A model generated the notes under the pieces. It did not search any database. It saw only the letters and a program-made list of their open reading frames with translations, and was not told where the DNA came from. A program made the translations under genes and the position numbers. Of a stretch of 64,000 nt of DNA, positions 14,303-21,530 are shown in pieces; the first letter of the stretch is position 1, and each line of letters starts with the position of its first letter. Source of the DNA: an uncultured Bacilli bacterium. GTDB lineage: Bacteria; Bacillota_I; Bacilli_A; RF39; UBA660. Location: NCBI GenBank assembly GCA_910584165.1, contig CAJTZU010000001.1, forward strand, positions 496,001-560,000, in the 5' to 3' direction.

Positions 14303-16456
14303 TTATTCCATTACCCCTATTTTTTTTACTTTTTCTACTTCATTTTGTTCTTCCATTACTATTTCTTCTACTGAATAAGCTCTACCTTGTTTATCTATCA
14401 ATTTACAAGCAAGTGGATTTTCTACACATTCAGCAGTAAGTAAAATTCCACTATACTTTTCGGGATGAGTTAAAACTTGCCATCTTGCTTCTTTCACAGA
14501 CTGTTCAACTGTAGATTTTAAAGATCTTGCACCCGTTTTTAATTGAATGGCTTTATTAGCTACTGCTTCTAAATAGCCTTCTTCCCAACTTAAAGAAATG
14601 CCGATTCTAAACAATAAATTTTGAAGTAACACTAAAGCACTCGTTTCTATATTAGTTAAAATAAACTTTAAAGATTCTACTGTATGCCCCGATAATTGGC
14701 AAATAGTTGTAATTCTTCCAATAATTTCTGGTGGTATACCACCATACTTTGAGAAATCTTCTGGCTCTAATTTAGGATATTCAAAATCTTCACTCTCTTT
14801 AGTATCTGATAATTCTCGACCAAAACCAATTGTTGTTTTTTTGTAAAGACCTAATCCTTCTTTTTGTAATTTTGCTTTTGCAACATCTGCACAAGCACCA
14901 GTTGCGAAAATTGTTAATCGAGAAGTATTAAAGTCTATTTTATCTTTTCCACTTTGCACCTGATAAGTCGTACCCTCAAAAAAAGATAATAAACAGTTAA
15001 GAACACCTTGTCCAGAAATATCTGACTTTTTATCAGAACCTTTTTTATCTAATTCATTAAAAACCACGATTCCTCTTTCTGCCTTTTCTAAATCTCCGCC
15101 AGCTTTTCTAAGAAGTCTAGCTAAAGAATCCTCAATATCTCTACCGACATATCCTGGGCTAGTTAATTGCGTAGAATCTATAATTTCATAAGGGATATCT
15201 AAATATTCCCCTAATGTTTCAGCAATTAAAGTTTTTCCACTTCCAGGAGGCCCTACTAAAAAACAAGAAATTCTATCATTTGGGTCTAAAGATAAAGAAT
15301 TCATAACAACGGCAGCAATAATTGTTTTTTTTGCATCCTCTTGTCCAGCAATTCTAGTATCAAAAAAACTTTTCATATCACGCGCCGATAATCCCATAGA
15401 ACCATCTTTTTTGGCCATAGAAGAAATTCTTTTTCCACGAAGTTCTCTTCTTTCTTTAGGACTAGAAATCCCATTCTGATGGTTTTTCTCCTCATTTAAT
15501 TGTTCCCCTAATTTTCTATCAAATTCATCATAAAGAAGAGCTACTTGCGCTAAAGGAGTTTGTTCTCTTTTATAAAGATCACTCACCTCTTCTTTTATTA
15601 CACTTAAATCTCTTGATGTTGTAATTAAAGAAATTTCATCTAATATGCGATAAATCGTTTCCTCTGATACCTGAATAGCAATTTCGCTCCCACCATAGGT
15701 ATCTAATCTTAAAACTACTTGCATAAGTCCTTTTTTTACATTTGTTTCCAATTTAGAAATTTGTTCTAAAGAACTTGCGTTCATCATCCTATCACAAATT
15801 CTAGAGAAAAAAGAAAGAATTTTAGAGCCATTCATTGTTTGACTATTTAAAGTTGGATAAATTTTATCTTCCTCTAAATTTACTACTACGGGTACACACC
15901 CTTCCTCATATTGTAATTTTATATTTTCTAAAACTTCTCTTAATGTTTTGTCATTAGGAATAAATAACAATTTTTGAAATTCAGATATAGGAATGGGTAA
16001 GATTTCTTGAGCCATTTCTTCTGTTTTAGAAATAGAAGTAGAAGATGGAGTTTCTTCATTACCAATTGACAAATCTGATTCTAAATCTGCTAAAGCTGAA
16101 AACAACATTTCACTATTATAGGATTTTAAATCCACCTCATCTAAAGTTTTTTTATAATATCCAATATGTATATTATCATCAATACTACTAAAATATCCCA
16201 TCTTTGCATCTTCTAAAGAAATTCCTTGATAACAATTCAAAAGTTCTTCTTCAGATATAATATATCCAACACTTAAACCATTCTCTTGCATCATAAAAAA
16301 ATTTGAGTCGGTCACATAAGGATAACAATACTTAAAATCTGTTTCAAATTCTTCGCCAGTATCACTTCCTGAAATAAGACAAATTGGTTGAAATAGACTA
16401 ATACTATCACTTATCTTATGACGTGACATTAAAATACCATAGCTTTTCTTTATCAT
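14303..16456 (-). CDS. ClpX-like AAA+ ATPase with large N-terminal domain
   Basis: A 717-residue protein. Residues about 375-640 form an AAA+ module close to ClpX: LVGPPGSGKTLIAETLG (Walker A), the substrate-loop region LTSPGYVGRDIEDSL, a Walker B segment GIVVFNELDKKG, and a late ATPase part ending in a C-terminal small domain (KTGARSLKSTVEQ). The Walker B Asp is Asn (NE instead of DE). The first ~350 residues are unlike the ClpX zinc domain and were not recognised. No IGF loop for ClpP docking was seen, so a protease-independent unfoldase is possible. I chose the ATG at 16456 after GGGGGG rather than the longer frame. Confidence 0.75.
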   Translation of the reverse strand: MIKKSYGILMSRHKISDSISLFQPICLISGSDTGEEFETDFKYCYPYVTDSNFFMMQENGLSVGYIISEEELLNCYQGISLEDAKMGYFSSIDDNIHIGYYKKTLDEVDLKSYNSEMLFSALADLESDLSIGNEETPSSTSISKTEEMAQEILPIPISEFQKLLFIPNDKTLREVLENIKLQYEEGCVPVVVNLEEDKIYPTLNSQTMNGSKILSFFSRICDRMMNASSLEQISKLETNVKKGLMQVVLRLDTYGGSEIAIQVSEETIYRILDEISLITTSRDLSVIKEEVSDLYKREQTPLAQVALLYDEFDRKLGEQLNEEKNHQNGISSPKERRELRGKRISSMAKKDGSMGLSARDMKSFFDTRIAGQEDAKKTIIAAVVMNSLSLDPNDRISCFLVGPPGSGKTLIAETLGEYLDIPYEIIDSTQLTSPGYVGRDIEDSLARLLRKAGGDLEKAERGIVVFNELDKKGSDKKSDISGQGVLNCLLSFFEGTTYQVQSGKDKIDFNTSRLTIFATGACADVAKAKLQKEGLGLYKKTTIGFGRELSDTKESEDFEYPKLEPEDFSKYGGIPPEIIGRITTICQLSGHTVESLKFILTNIETSALVLLQNLLFRIGISLSWEEGYLEAVANKAIQLKTGARSLKSTVEQSVKEARWQVLTHPEKYSGILLTAECVENPLACKLIDKQGRAYSVEEIVMEEQNEVEKVKKIGVME

Positions 16457-16471
16457 AATTTTCCCCCCTGA

Positions 16472-16511
16472 AAATAAAAAGTTCATAGTAAATAATCACT
16501 ACTATGAACTT
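16472..16511 (-). terminator. Rho-independent terminator
   Basis: A 12-pair stem (AAGTTCATAGTA with TACTATGAACTT, loop 9) followed by TTTTTATTTT on the minus strand. It ends the 144-residue gene and precedes the ClpX-like gene. Confidence 0.8.
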
Positions 16512-16518
16512 CATAATA

Positions 16519-16953
16519 CTATTTATAAGTTTTTGCTTTCTCTATGCTTTTAGTGTTTGCATCAGCTAATTCACAAAAACTCATGAAATCAATAGGTGAC
16601 ACTTCAATATATCCATTTTTTAAAAATCTTTTTTCTATCGTTTTTTTAGATTTAGGATATGCTGTCTTATCAGAATAATCCTTAATAGATGCCAATATAG
16701 AATTTTCTCTGCAAAGGTAAGCTGCAATAATGGGATCTACATCTTGTGTTTCTGCTCCCATTGTTTCCCATAAATTTTCCAAAATAATGTCTGGAACATT
16801 CCCCATAACAAACTTATATATTTCATCATCATGTATCTCTCTTAGACATTGTTGATAATATTCTAAAGAGGCATCCTTTCTTATAAATACATGACCAGTT
16901 AAAGCAAATAAAACTGCCGGTTCTGTAAACTTCTTAGATTCAAAATTTCCCAT
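16519..16953 (-). CDS. Hypothetical protein, 144 residues
   Basis: Not recognised. It is soluble and mostly helical by pattern, with a conserved-looking opening (FTEPAVLFALTGHVFIRKDA) and no signal or membrane segment. Three cysteines are scattered. It lies 12 bases downstream of the NrtR-like gene with a GGTGA ribosome site, so it is likely co-transcribed with it. Confidence 0.55.
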   Translation of the reverse strand: MGNFESKKFTEPAVLFALTGHVFIRKDASLEYYQQCLREIHDDEIYKFVMGNVPDIILENLWETMGAETQDVDPIIAAYLCRENSILASIKDYSDKTAYPKSKKTIEKRFLKNGYIEVSPIDFMSFCELADANTKSIEKAKTYK

Positions 16954-16965
16954 AAATCACCATTT

Positions 16966-17640
16966 CTAAAAAACATTTTGTTTTTTGATACTTTTCTTAA
17001 AACGATATAATTTGGCTGGCTTTTTTCCTTCAAACTTTCCAGTACGATTCGTATCCTCAATTAAATCCAAATTTAAAAGCTTTTTACGAAAATTTCTTCT
17101 ATCGAATTTTCGTTCTAATATAGCTTCATACGTCTTTTGAATTTCTGGTAAAGTAAATTCGTGTGGGAAAAGGGATTTCAAAATATCAGTACTAACAATT
17201 TTACTTTGAAGGTAAATAAGAGCTTCCCTTAAAATTTCTTCATGGTCAAAACCTAAACCAGGAATTTTATCAATAGGAAACCAATCAGCATTACTAGTAT
17301 TCGTAGTTTCCCTAATAATTTTTACACGGTTACTATCAATTACACCAATATATGCAACAGCAATCATTCTCATAATAGGAGAACGATTCACTTTTCCAAA
17401 AGTATGAAACTGTTCAATCTCAATATTTTCTATACCAGATTTTTCTAAAATTTCCCGTCTTGCCCCAGCTTCTAAATCTTCATTGTTATAAAGTGCCCCA
17501 CCAGTTAATATCCAATCACCTTTATAAGGTTCATTTTTTCTTTTTACTAATAAAACTTTTGTTACTCCCTGTTCTACAGTAAAAATAGCAGTAATAACAT
17601 GAATTCCTTGATTTTTATAAAGCGAATTACTTTTTTTCAT
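16966..17640 (-). CDS. NrtR-like regulator: NUDIX domain plus winged helix
   Basis: A 224-residue protein. The N-terminal NUDIX domain has GGALYNNEDLEAGARREILE then KSG; the second Glu of the catalytic pair is Lys, which would impair hydrolysis. Residues about 145-215 form a winged helix (FTLPEIQKTYEAILERKFDR, then RRNFRKKLL and GKKPAKLYRF). This architecture is that of NrtR, which senses ADP-ribose and represses NAD genes. The degenerate box supports a sensor role. No NAD biosynthesis gene is adjacent, so targets are unknown. Confidence 0.8.
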   Translation of the reverse strand: MKKSNSLYKNQGIHVITAIFTVEQGVTKVLLVKRKNEPYKGDWILTGGALYNNEDLEAGARREILEKSGIENIEIEQFHTFGKVNRSPIMRMIAVAYIGVIDSNRVKIIRETTNTSNADWFPIDKIPGLGFDHEEILREALIYLQSKIVSTDILKSLFPHEFTLPEIQKTYEAILERKFDRRNFRKKLLNLDLIEDTNRTGKFEGKKPAKLYRFKKSIKKQNVF

Positions 17641-17654
17641 CTAAAACCATCTTT

Positions 17655-18098
17655 CTAAAGATTTGCTAATTTCTCTTTTACTAATTTACTTACTGTACTC
17701 ATATCTGCTTTTCCTCGTAATTGCGGAGTAATAATACCCATTACTTTCCCCATGTCAGAAGGTGCAGAAGCATTTACTTTAGAAATAGCTTCTTCTATTA
17801 TTTTAGAAACTTCTTCCTCACTTAATTGTTCTGGCATATAAGTTTCTAAAATAGCAATTTCTTTTTCTGTTTGCTCCACTAAATCGTCTCTATTTCCTTT
17901 TTTAAACTCTGTAATAGATTCTTTTCTTGTTTTAATTTGTTTTGCCAATACCGCTAATACTTCATCATCTTTTAATTCTGTTTTTTTATTAATTTCTTCT
18001 AGTTGCATAGCACCTTTTACCATTCTTAGCACTGCCAACTTTTCCTTATCTTTTTCTTTCATAGCCGCTACTAAATCAGTCAATATTTTTTCTCTCAT
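17655..18098 (-). CDS. yqeY: GatB/YqeY-domain protein
   Basis: A 147-residue YqeY protein of full length: LVAAMKEKDKEKLAVLRMVKG at the N-terminus, ETYMPEQLSEEEV in the middle and MGKVMGIITPQLRGKADMS near the end. The domain resembles the tRNA-binding tail of GatB but the cellular role is unsettled. It follows rpsU as in many Firmicutes. Confidence 0.92.
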   Translation of the reverse strand: MREKILTDLVAAMKEKDKEKLAVLRMVKGAMQLEEINKKTELKDDEVLAVLAKQIKTRKESITEFKKGNRDDLVEQTEKEIAILETYMPEQLSEEEVSKIIEEAISKVNASAPSDMGKVMGIITPQLRGKADMSTVSKLVKEKLANL

Positions 18099-18116
18099 AT
18101 TCTTCCTCCTAACAAA

Positions 18117-18143
18117 TAAGGAGCTTTTTTTGAAAGCTCCCCA
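18117..18143 (-). terminator. Hairpin between rpsU and yqeY
   Basis: GGAGCTTT pairs with AAAGCTCC; the minus strand then reads TTATTTG. The T run is poor, so it is probably a partial terminator that reduces yqeY expression relative to rpsU. Confidence 0.5.
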
Positions 18144-18149
18144 TGTATT

Positions 18150-18344
18150 TTAATAATTGTTTCTTTCTCTCTTTCGAGTATTTTTAATACCTTCGTTTTT
18201 CTTTTCCCTTCTGCGAACTCCTGGTTTTTTATAACCATCTTGACGCTCACGAGCTTTTTTAAGGAGGCCATCTCTAGCATTTTTTTGTTTCATAGTACGT
18301 AAAGCACTTTCCACATTCCCATTTTTAACTACTACCTTTGACAT
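18150..18344 (-). CDS. rpsU: 30S ribosomal protein S21
   Basis: A 64-residue bS21. It begins MSKVVVKNGNVESALRTMK and is strongly basic throughout, with KKPGVRRREKK in the middle as expected. It helps mRNA binding on the 30S platform. GGAGGGG precedes the ATG and a consensus-like promoter lies upstream. Confidence 0.93.
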   Translation of the reverse strand: MSKVVVKNGNVESALRTMKQKNARDGLLKKARERQDGYKKPGVRRREKKNEGIKNTRKRERNNY

Positions 18345-18373
18345 TCATTCCCCTCCTTTCACAAACTAACTGT

Positions 18374-18402
18374 ATTATAGCACCTTTCCTATTAGTTTTC
18401 AA
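18374..18402 (-). promoter_or_regulatory. Promoter of rpsU
   Basis: Minus strand: -35 TTGAAA (18397-18402), 17-base spacer, -10 TATAAT (18374-18379) preceded by TG-n. Confidence 0.85.
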
Positions 18403-18449
18403 CAAAAAAAGACACTTTTTTTAGAAAAATACTAGGAATTAAAAATTTT

Positions 18450-18491
18450 TTTAAAAAAAAGGAAATATCTAGAAAAAACAGACATTTCCTT
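18450..18491 (-). terminator. Terminator of the bacteriocin operon
   Basis: AAGGAAAT (18484-18491 on the minus strand) pairs with ATTTCCTT (18459-18466), followed by a long T run. The stem begins inside the last small gene, whose final codons lie in the loop. Confidence 0.75.
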
Positions 18492-18630
18492 CTAATGCAT
18501 ACCTTATGATTGTTCCTAAGTATCGACCTAATTCTAAGAATGCCATACTCCCCATTGTCAATAAAACAAGAAAGAGTATTGTTGATACAATCCCAATAAT
18601 TGTTTTTTTATATTTCTCTATATTGGACAT
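18469..18630 (-). CDS. Small membrane peptide of the bacteriocin locus (53 aa)
   Basis: A 53-residue peptide with a basic N-terminus (MSNIEKYKK), one membrane helix (IIGIVSTILFLVLLTMGSMA) and an amphipathic tail FLELGRYLGTIIRYALEGNV then CFF. It lacks the double-glycine leader. Its tail resembles the tail of the neighbouring 54-residue precursor: both contain FL-x-x-GR-x-x-G-x-x-IR and end in NVC plus two residues. It may be the immunity peptide or a leaderless third bacteriocin. The start lies 13 bases inside the previous gene, so translation is probably coupled. Confidence 0.6.
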   Translation of the reverse strand: MSNIEKYKKTIIGIVSTILFLVLLTMGSMAFLELGRYLGTIIRYALEGNVCFF

Positions 18631-18782
18631 ACATTTTTCTCAATCATTCTTCGAATAGCCGAACCAAAACTTCTTCCTACATCTAAAAAAGTATTCACAC
18701 CTCTAATAAAAGCATTTACTAAAGTGGCACTAATACCGCCACCACTGATTTGTTTTAATTCTTCTTTTGTTAATTCTTTCAT
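18618..18782 (-). CDS. Double-glycine-leader bacteriocin precursor (54 aa)
   Basis: A 54-residue precursor. The leader MKELTKEELKQISGG is a textbook GG leader (hydrophobic and acidic residues at fixed spacing, cleavage after GG) for C39-peptidase exporters. The predicted mature part is 39 residues, starting GISATLVNAFIRGVNTFLDV and ending in NVCPI, amphipathic and cationic, with one Cys. It has its own AAGGAGG site and lies 12 bases after the 46-residue precursor. The leader and exporter make the class II bacteriocin call firm; the target is unknown. Confidence 0.85.
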   Translation of the reverse strand: MKELTKEELKQISGGGISATLVNAFIRGVNTFLDVGRSFGSAIRRMIEKNVCPI

Positions 18783-18794
18783 TTTATACCTCCT

Positions 18795-18935
18795 TTAATT
18801 GCAACGAAGTGGACGAAGAAAGCCATCAATGACCCCAATTACGAATACAGCACCTAAAACAATTAAGGCTCCTGTACCAAAAGATATTCCACCTCCACTA
18901 ATTTGTTTCATTTCTTTTTCTGTTAATTCTTTCAA
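18795..18935 (-). CDS. Double-glycine-leader bacteriocin precursor (46 aa)
   Basis: A 46-residue precursor with leader MKELTEKEMKQISGG, nearly the same as in the next gene. The mature 31 residues run GISFGTGALIVLGAVFVIGV then IDGFLRPLRCN: a hydrophobic helix with GxxxG-like spacing, a basic tail and a Cys near the end. The start is TTG, overlapping the stop of the accessory gene (TTGA), with AAAGGGA upstream. With the 54-residue peptide it could be a two-peptide (class IIb) bacteriocin. Confidence 0.82.
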   Translation of the reverse strand: MKELTEKEMKQISGGGISFGTGALIVLGAVFVIGVIDGFLRPLRCN

Positions 18936-19375
18936 AATTTCATCCCTTTCTTTATTTTATTCATTACACGCTCTAATAAAGTTTTTTTATCCTTCAAAAA
19001 AGATAATGTGATTTGATTATTTTCAATTCTCCAATTTTCTGGTAATTCTAAAAGTATAGATACTTCCCATAAAGAAGCTTTTCCCTCTGTATAAGCAATT
19101 GGTTCTATTTTTTTTACTTGATAAGAATATTCCTCTTTCTGAATTTTTACTTTATCTTTAGAAAGTAGAAAATAATTTTCATCGACTAGCATCTTTATTA
19201 CATCGTTTTGATAGTAACCAACATATTCTATTCTTCTTTCTATTAAATAAGTAGCTGACAATGTGCTTATAAGAAAAAATAAGATAATATGAATTAAAAA
19301 CCAAATAAAGAAATAAGATGGAACTTTTTTATTTAAAATGGTATAGGGGTGTAAGTAAATATCAGAAAGTTCCAT
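18932..19375 (-). CDS. Short accessory membrane protein of the bacteriocin exporter
   Basis: A 147-residue protein with a short cytoplasmic start, one membrane helix (about residues 20-42, YFFIWFLIHIILFFLISTLS) and a ~100-residue outside domain rich in beta-type alternation (KVKIQKEEYSYQVKKIEPIA). Position and topology match the HlyD/ComB/MesE accessory protein of class II bacteriocin exporters. However, it is much shorter than the usual ~400 residues and lacks the long coiled coil. It overlaps the exporter gene by 14 bases. Assignment rests mostly on context. Confidence 0.55.
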   Translation of the reverse strand: MELSDIYLHPYTILNKKVPSYFFIWFLIHIILFFLISTLSATYLIERRIEYVGYYQNDVIKMLVDENYFLLSKDKVKIQKEEYSYQVKKIEPIAYTEGKASLWEVSILLELPENWRIENNQITLSFLKDKKTLLERVMNKIKKGMKF

Positions 19376-21449
19376 TTTTTATCACATCCTCTACAAGTTT
19401 TCCCTTTTCTATTCTAATCCTTCTTTGAAACAAATCCATATTTTCTTCTCTATGAGAAATAATAATAATAATTCTATCCTGAAACTTAGTAAATAACTTT
19501 TTTAATATTTTTCGTTCTAAATTTACATCAACTTGATTTAATCCTTCATCAATAATAAGCATCTGAAATGGTCTTAATAAAGTTCGAGCAAGAATAATTC
19601 TTTGCCTTTCTCCTCCCGATAAATTCGTACCATTTTCTTCTATCAACTGATAATAGCCTAAATGACTCTTTTTAGATATTTCTTCTACTTCACAGACTTT
19701 TAAAATACTTTGAAACTCTTCTTCGTTTACATCACTATCTAGTTTTATATTCTCTAACATACTTCCTGTATATAAATTTTCATTTTGATTGATATAGCAA
19801 ATTTCTCTCATATCTTCATAGTCATTAATATCATTACCATCTATCAAAATCATTCCTCTTGGTATTTCATAATAACGTTTCAATAGTTTGAATAAAGTAC
19901 TTTTTCCACTTCCACTTGCCCCTAAAACTAAAACTTTTTCTTTCTTTTTAATCTTTAATGAGATGTGGTGCAGAATCTCTATATCTGGTCTATAAGAATA
20001 AGAAAGATTATGAAAAGTAATAGAATCTAGTTGCATCTTTTTTAAATATCCTTGTTTCGTTTCTTCTTTTGAAAAAATAGAAATTCTACGCCAAGCATTT
20101 TTTGCTTGTTTTGTATCTCTATCTAAATCAATCAATTCCCGTAAAGGAGTATAAAAATAATAGCTTAAACTTTGAATAGTTAAAAGAGTGGAAAAAGTTA
20201 AACTTTTCTGACGCACAAAGAGGCAGCCAAACAACAATAATACTAAAGTACTAAATTGTTGTGATAATTCTTTGCCATAGTTTTCTAAACTCAGCAAATT
20301 TTCAAGTTGGTGAAATTGTTTTAAAAATAAAATACGTTCTCGATTTAAAGTTCGCTCAAAATAGTTTTCTAAAGAAATTCCTTTTATAGTTTCAAAGGAG
20401 CGAACACTTTCTACCTCTATGTTTGTCATTATGGCGTTTTCTTTTTGACATTCCTCAATTCTTTCTTCTAAAGTCTCATGAAAAATTTTAATAATAAGTA
20501 TTTCGAATATGAAAAATATAAGTATAAGCATGGCTAATTTGGAGTGAAGAAAATAAAGACAAATAAAAGAAATAATCATAAGAGGAATATCAATCATAAT
20601 TGTCATAATCCACTTACTAATCGCTACTTTTATATTTTCTAATCCTTGAATTCTAGAAATAATATCACCAGTAGTATGATTATGATAATATTGATAAGGA
20701 AGAAATAAAACCTTATAAAAAGTATCCTGAGTAAGTATTACATCTATTTTCTTTTCTATCCAAATAAACAATCTACTCCTAAAAAATTCACTTGTAATTT
20801 TTAAAAAGGTAAGAATAGCAAATAGAGAAAATAGGAATAAGAGATAATCTTCTTTTTGATTACTTTGTAATCCTTTTAACATAAACTCACTATAAAAAGA
20901 AGTTACTATTGCATAAATGAGTATAAAGATAGATAGGAAAAAGATTTGCAATAGAAATTTCTCACTACCTTTTAGGAGGATTCTCATATCTTTCCAAGTA
21001 AATTTTTTCTTTTGAAAATGTAATAATGGTTGTTTTGGATATAAAATAAGAAGATAACCACTATATAATGTTGAAAAAAGTTCAAATTTCATTTTCAAAA
21101 TCTTGTTAGCAGGATCTGCAATTAACAATTCTTTTTTTCTTCTATTTATCTCATAAATGACAACAAAATGAGAATAAGAAGAATTGAGAGTTATATTGGC
21201 AATACATGGACATATAATTTCTTCTTCTAATAATTTTTCAGTTGGACAAGAAACTCCCTTCGCATAAAAGCCAACTTTTTTTACTCCTTCGACGAAATCA
21301 TAAGCGGTTGTTCCATTTTTATTAGTATGAAATAATTCTCTTATTTCTTCTTGTGCCATATATCCACCATAGTACTGCATTATCATGGAAAAACAGGCTA
21401 CACCACAATCATGTTCTTCTTCCTGTTTTTCGAATGGATACTTTTTCGT
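19362..21449 (-). CDS. Peptidase-containing bacteriocin ABC exporter (C39)
   Basis: A 695-residue exporter that cleaves GG leaders and transports the peptides. The C39 peptidase carries the Gln and catalytic Cys in EKQEEEHDCGVAC (Gln9, Cys15), His in SYSHFVVIYE and Asp in LLIADPA. A six-helix membrane region follows, then an ABC domain with LGASGSGKST (Walker A), LSGGERQR signature and LIIDEGL (Walker B). No ATG, GTG or TTG exists in frame upstream of Cys15. The reading can only start at ACG (21449), set 5 bases after GGGAGGTG, giving [ACG]-KKYPFEKQ. The next ATG would remove the catalytic Cys. First gene of the bacteriocin operon. Confidence 0.82.
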   Translation of the reverse strand, partial: TKKYPFEKQEEEHDCGVACFSMIMQYYGGYMAQEEIRELFHTNKNGTTAYDFVEGVKKVGFYAKGVSCPTEKLLEEEIICPCIANITLNSSYSHFVVIYEINRRKKELLIADPANKILKMKFELFSTLYSGYLLILYPKQPLLHFQKKKFTWKDMRILLKGSEKFLLQIFFLSIFILIYAIVTSFYSEFMLKGLQSNQKEDYLLFLFSLFAILTFLKITSEFFRSRLFIWIEKKIDVILTQDTFYKVLFLPYQYYHNHTTGDIISRIQGLENIKVAISKWIMTIMIDIPLMIISFICLYFLHSKLAMLILIFFIFEILIIKIFHETLEERIEECQKENAIMTNIEVESVRSFETIKGISLENYFERTLNRERILFLKQFHQLENLLSLENYGKELSQQFSTLVLLLFGCLFVRQKSLTFSTLLTIQSLSYYFYTPLRELIDLDRDTKQAKNAWRRISIFSKEETKQGYLKKMQLDSITFHNLSYSYRPDIEILHHISLKIKKKEKVLVLGASGSGKSTLFKLLKRYYEIPRGMILIDGNDINDYEDMREICYINQNENLYTGSMLENIKLDSDVNEEEFQSILKVCEVEEISKKSHLGYYQLIEENGTNLSGGERQRIILARTLLRPFQMLIIDEGLNQVDVNLERKILKKLFTKFQDRIIIIISHREENMDLFQRRIRIEKGKLVEDVIKNGTF

Positions 21450-21500
21450 TTTATCACCTCCCTACTGTATTATTAGTGATTTCTTTTCTATTTCCTTTTA

Positions 21501-21530
21501 AAATAAAAAAAAGATTCTAAAAAGAATCTC
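21501..21530 (-). terminator. Rho-independent terminator after the U32 peptidase gene
   Basis: AGATTCT/AGAATCT stem with a 4-base loop overlapping the stop, then eight T residues on the minus strand. It isolates the bacteriocin operon. Confidence 0.8.

Noticed and set aside
21362..21386. ATG near MIMQYYGG as the start of the bacteriocin exporter
   Set aside because: It would remove the catalytic Cys and Gln of the C39 domain that are clearly encoded just upstream.
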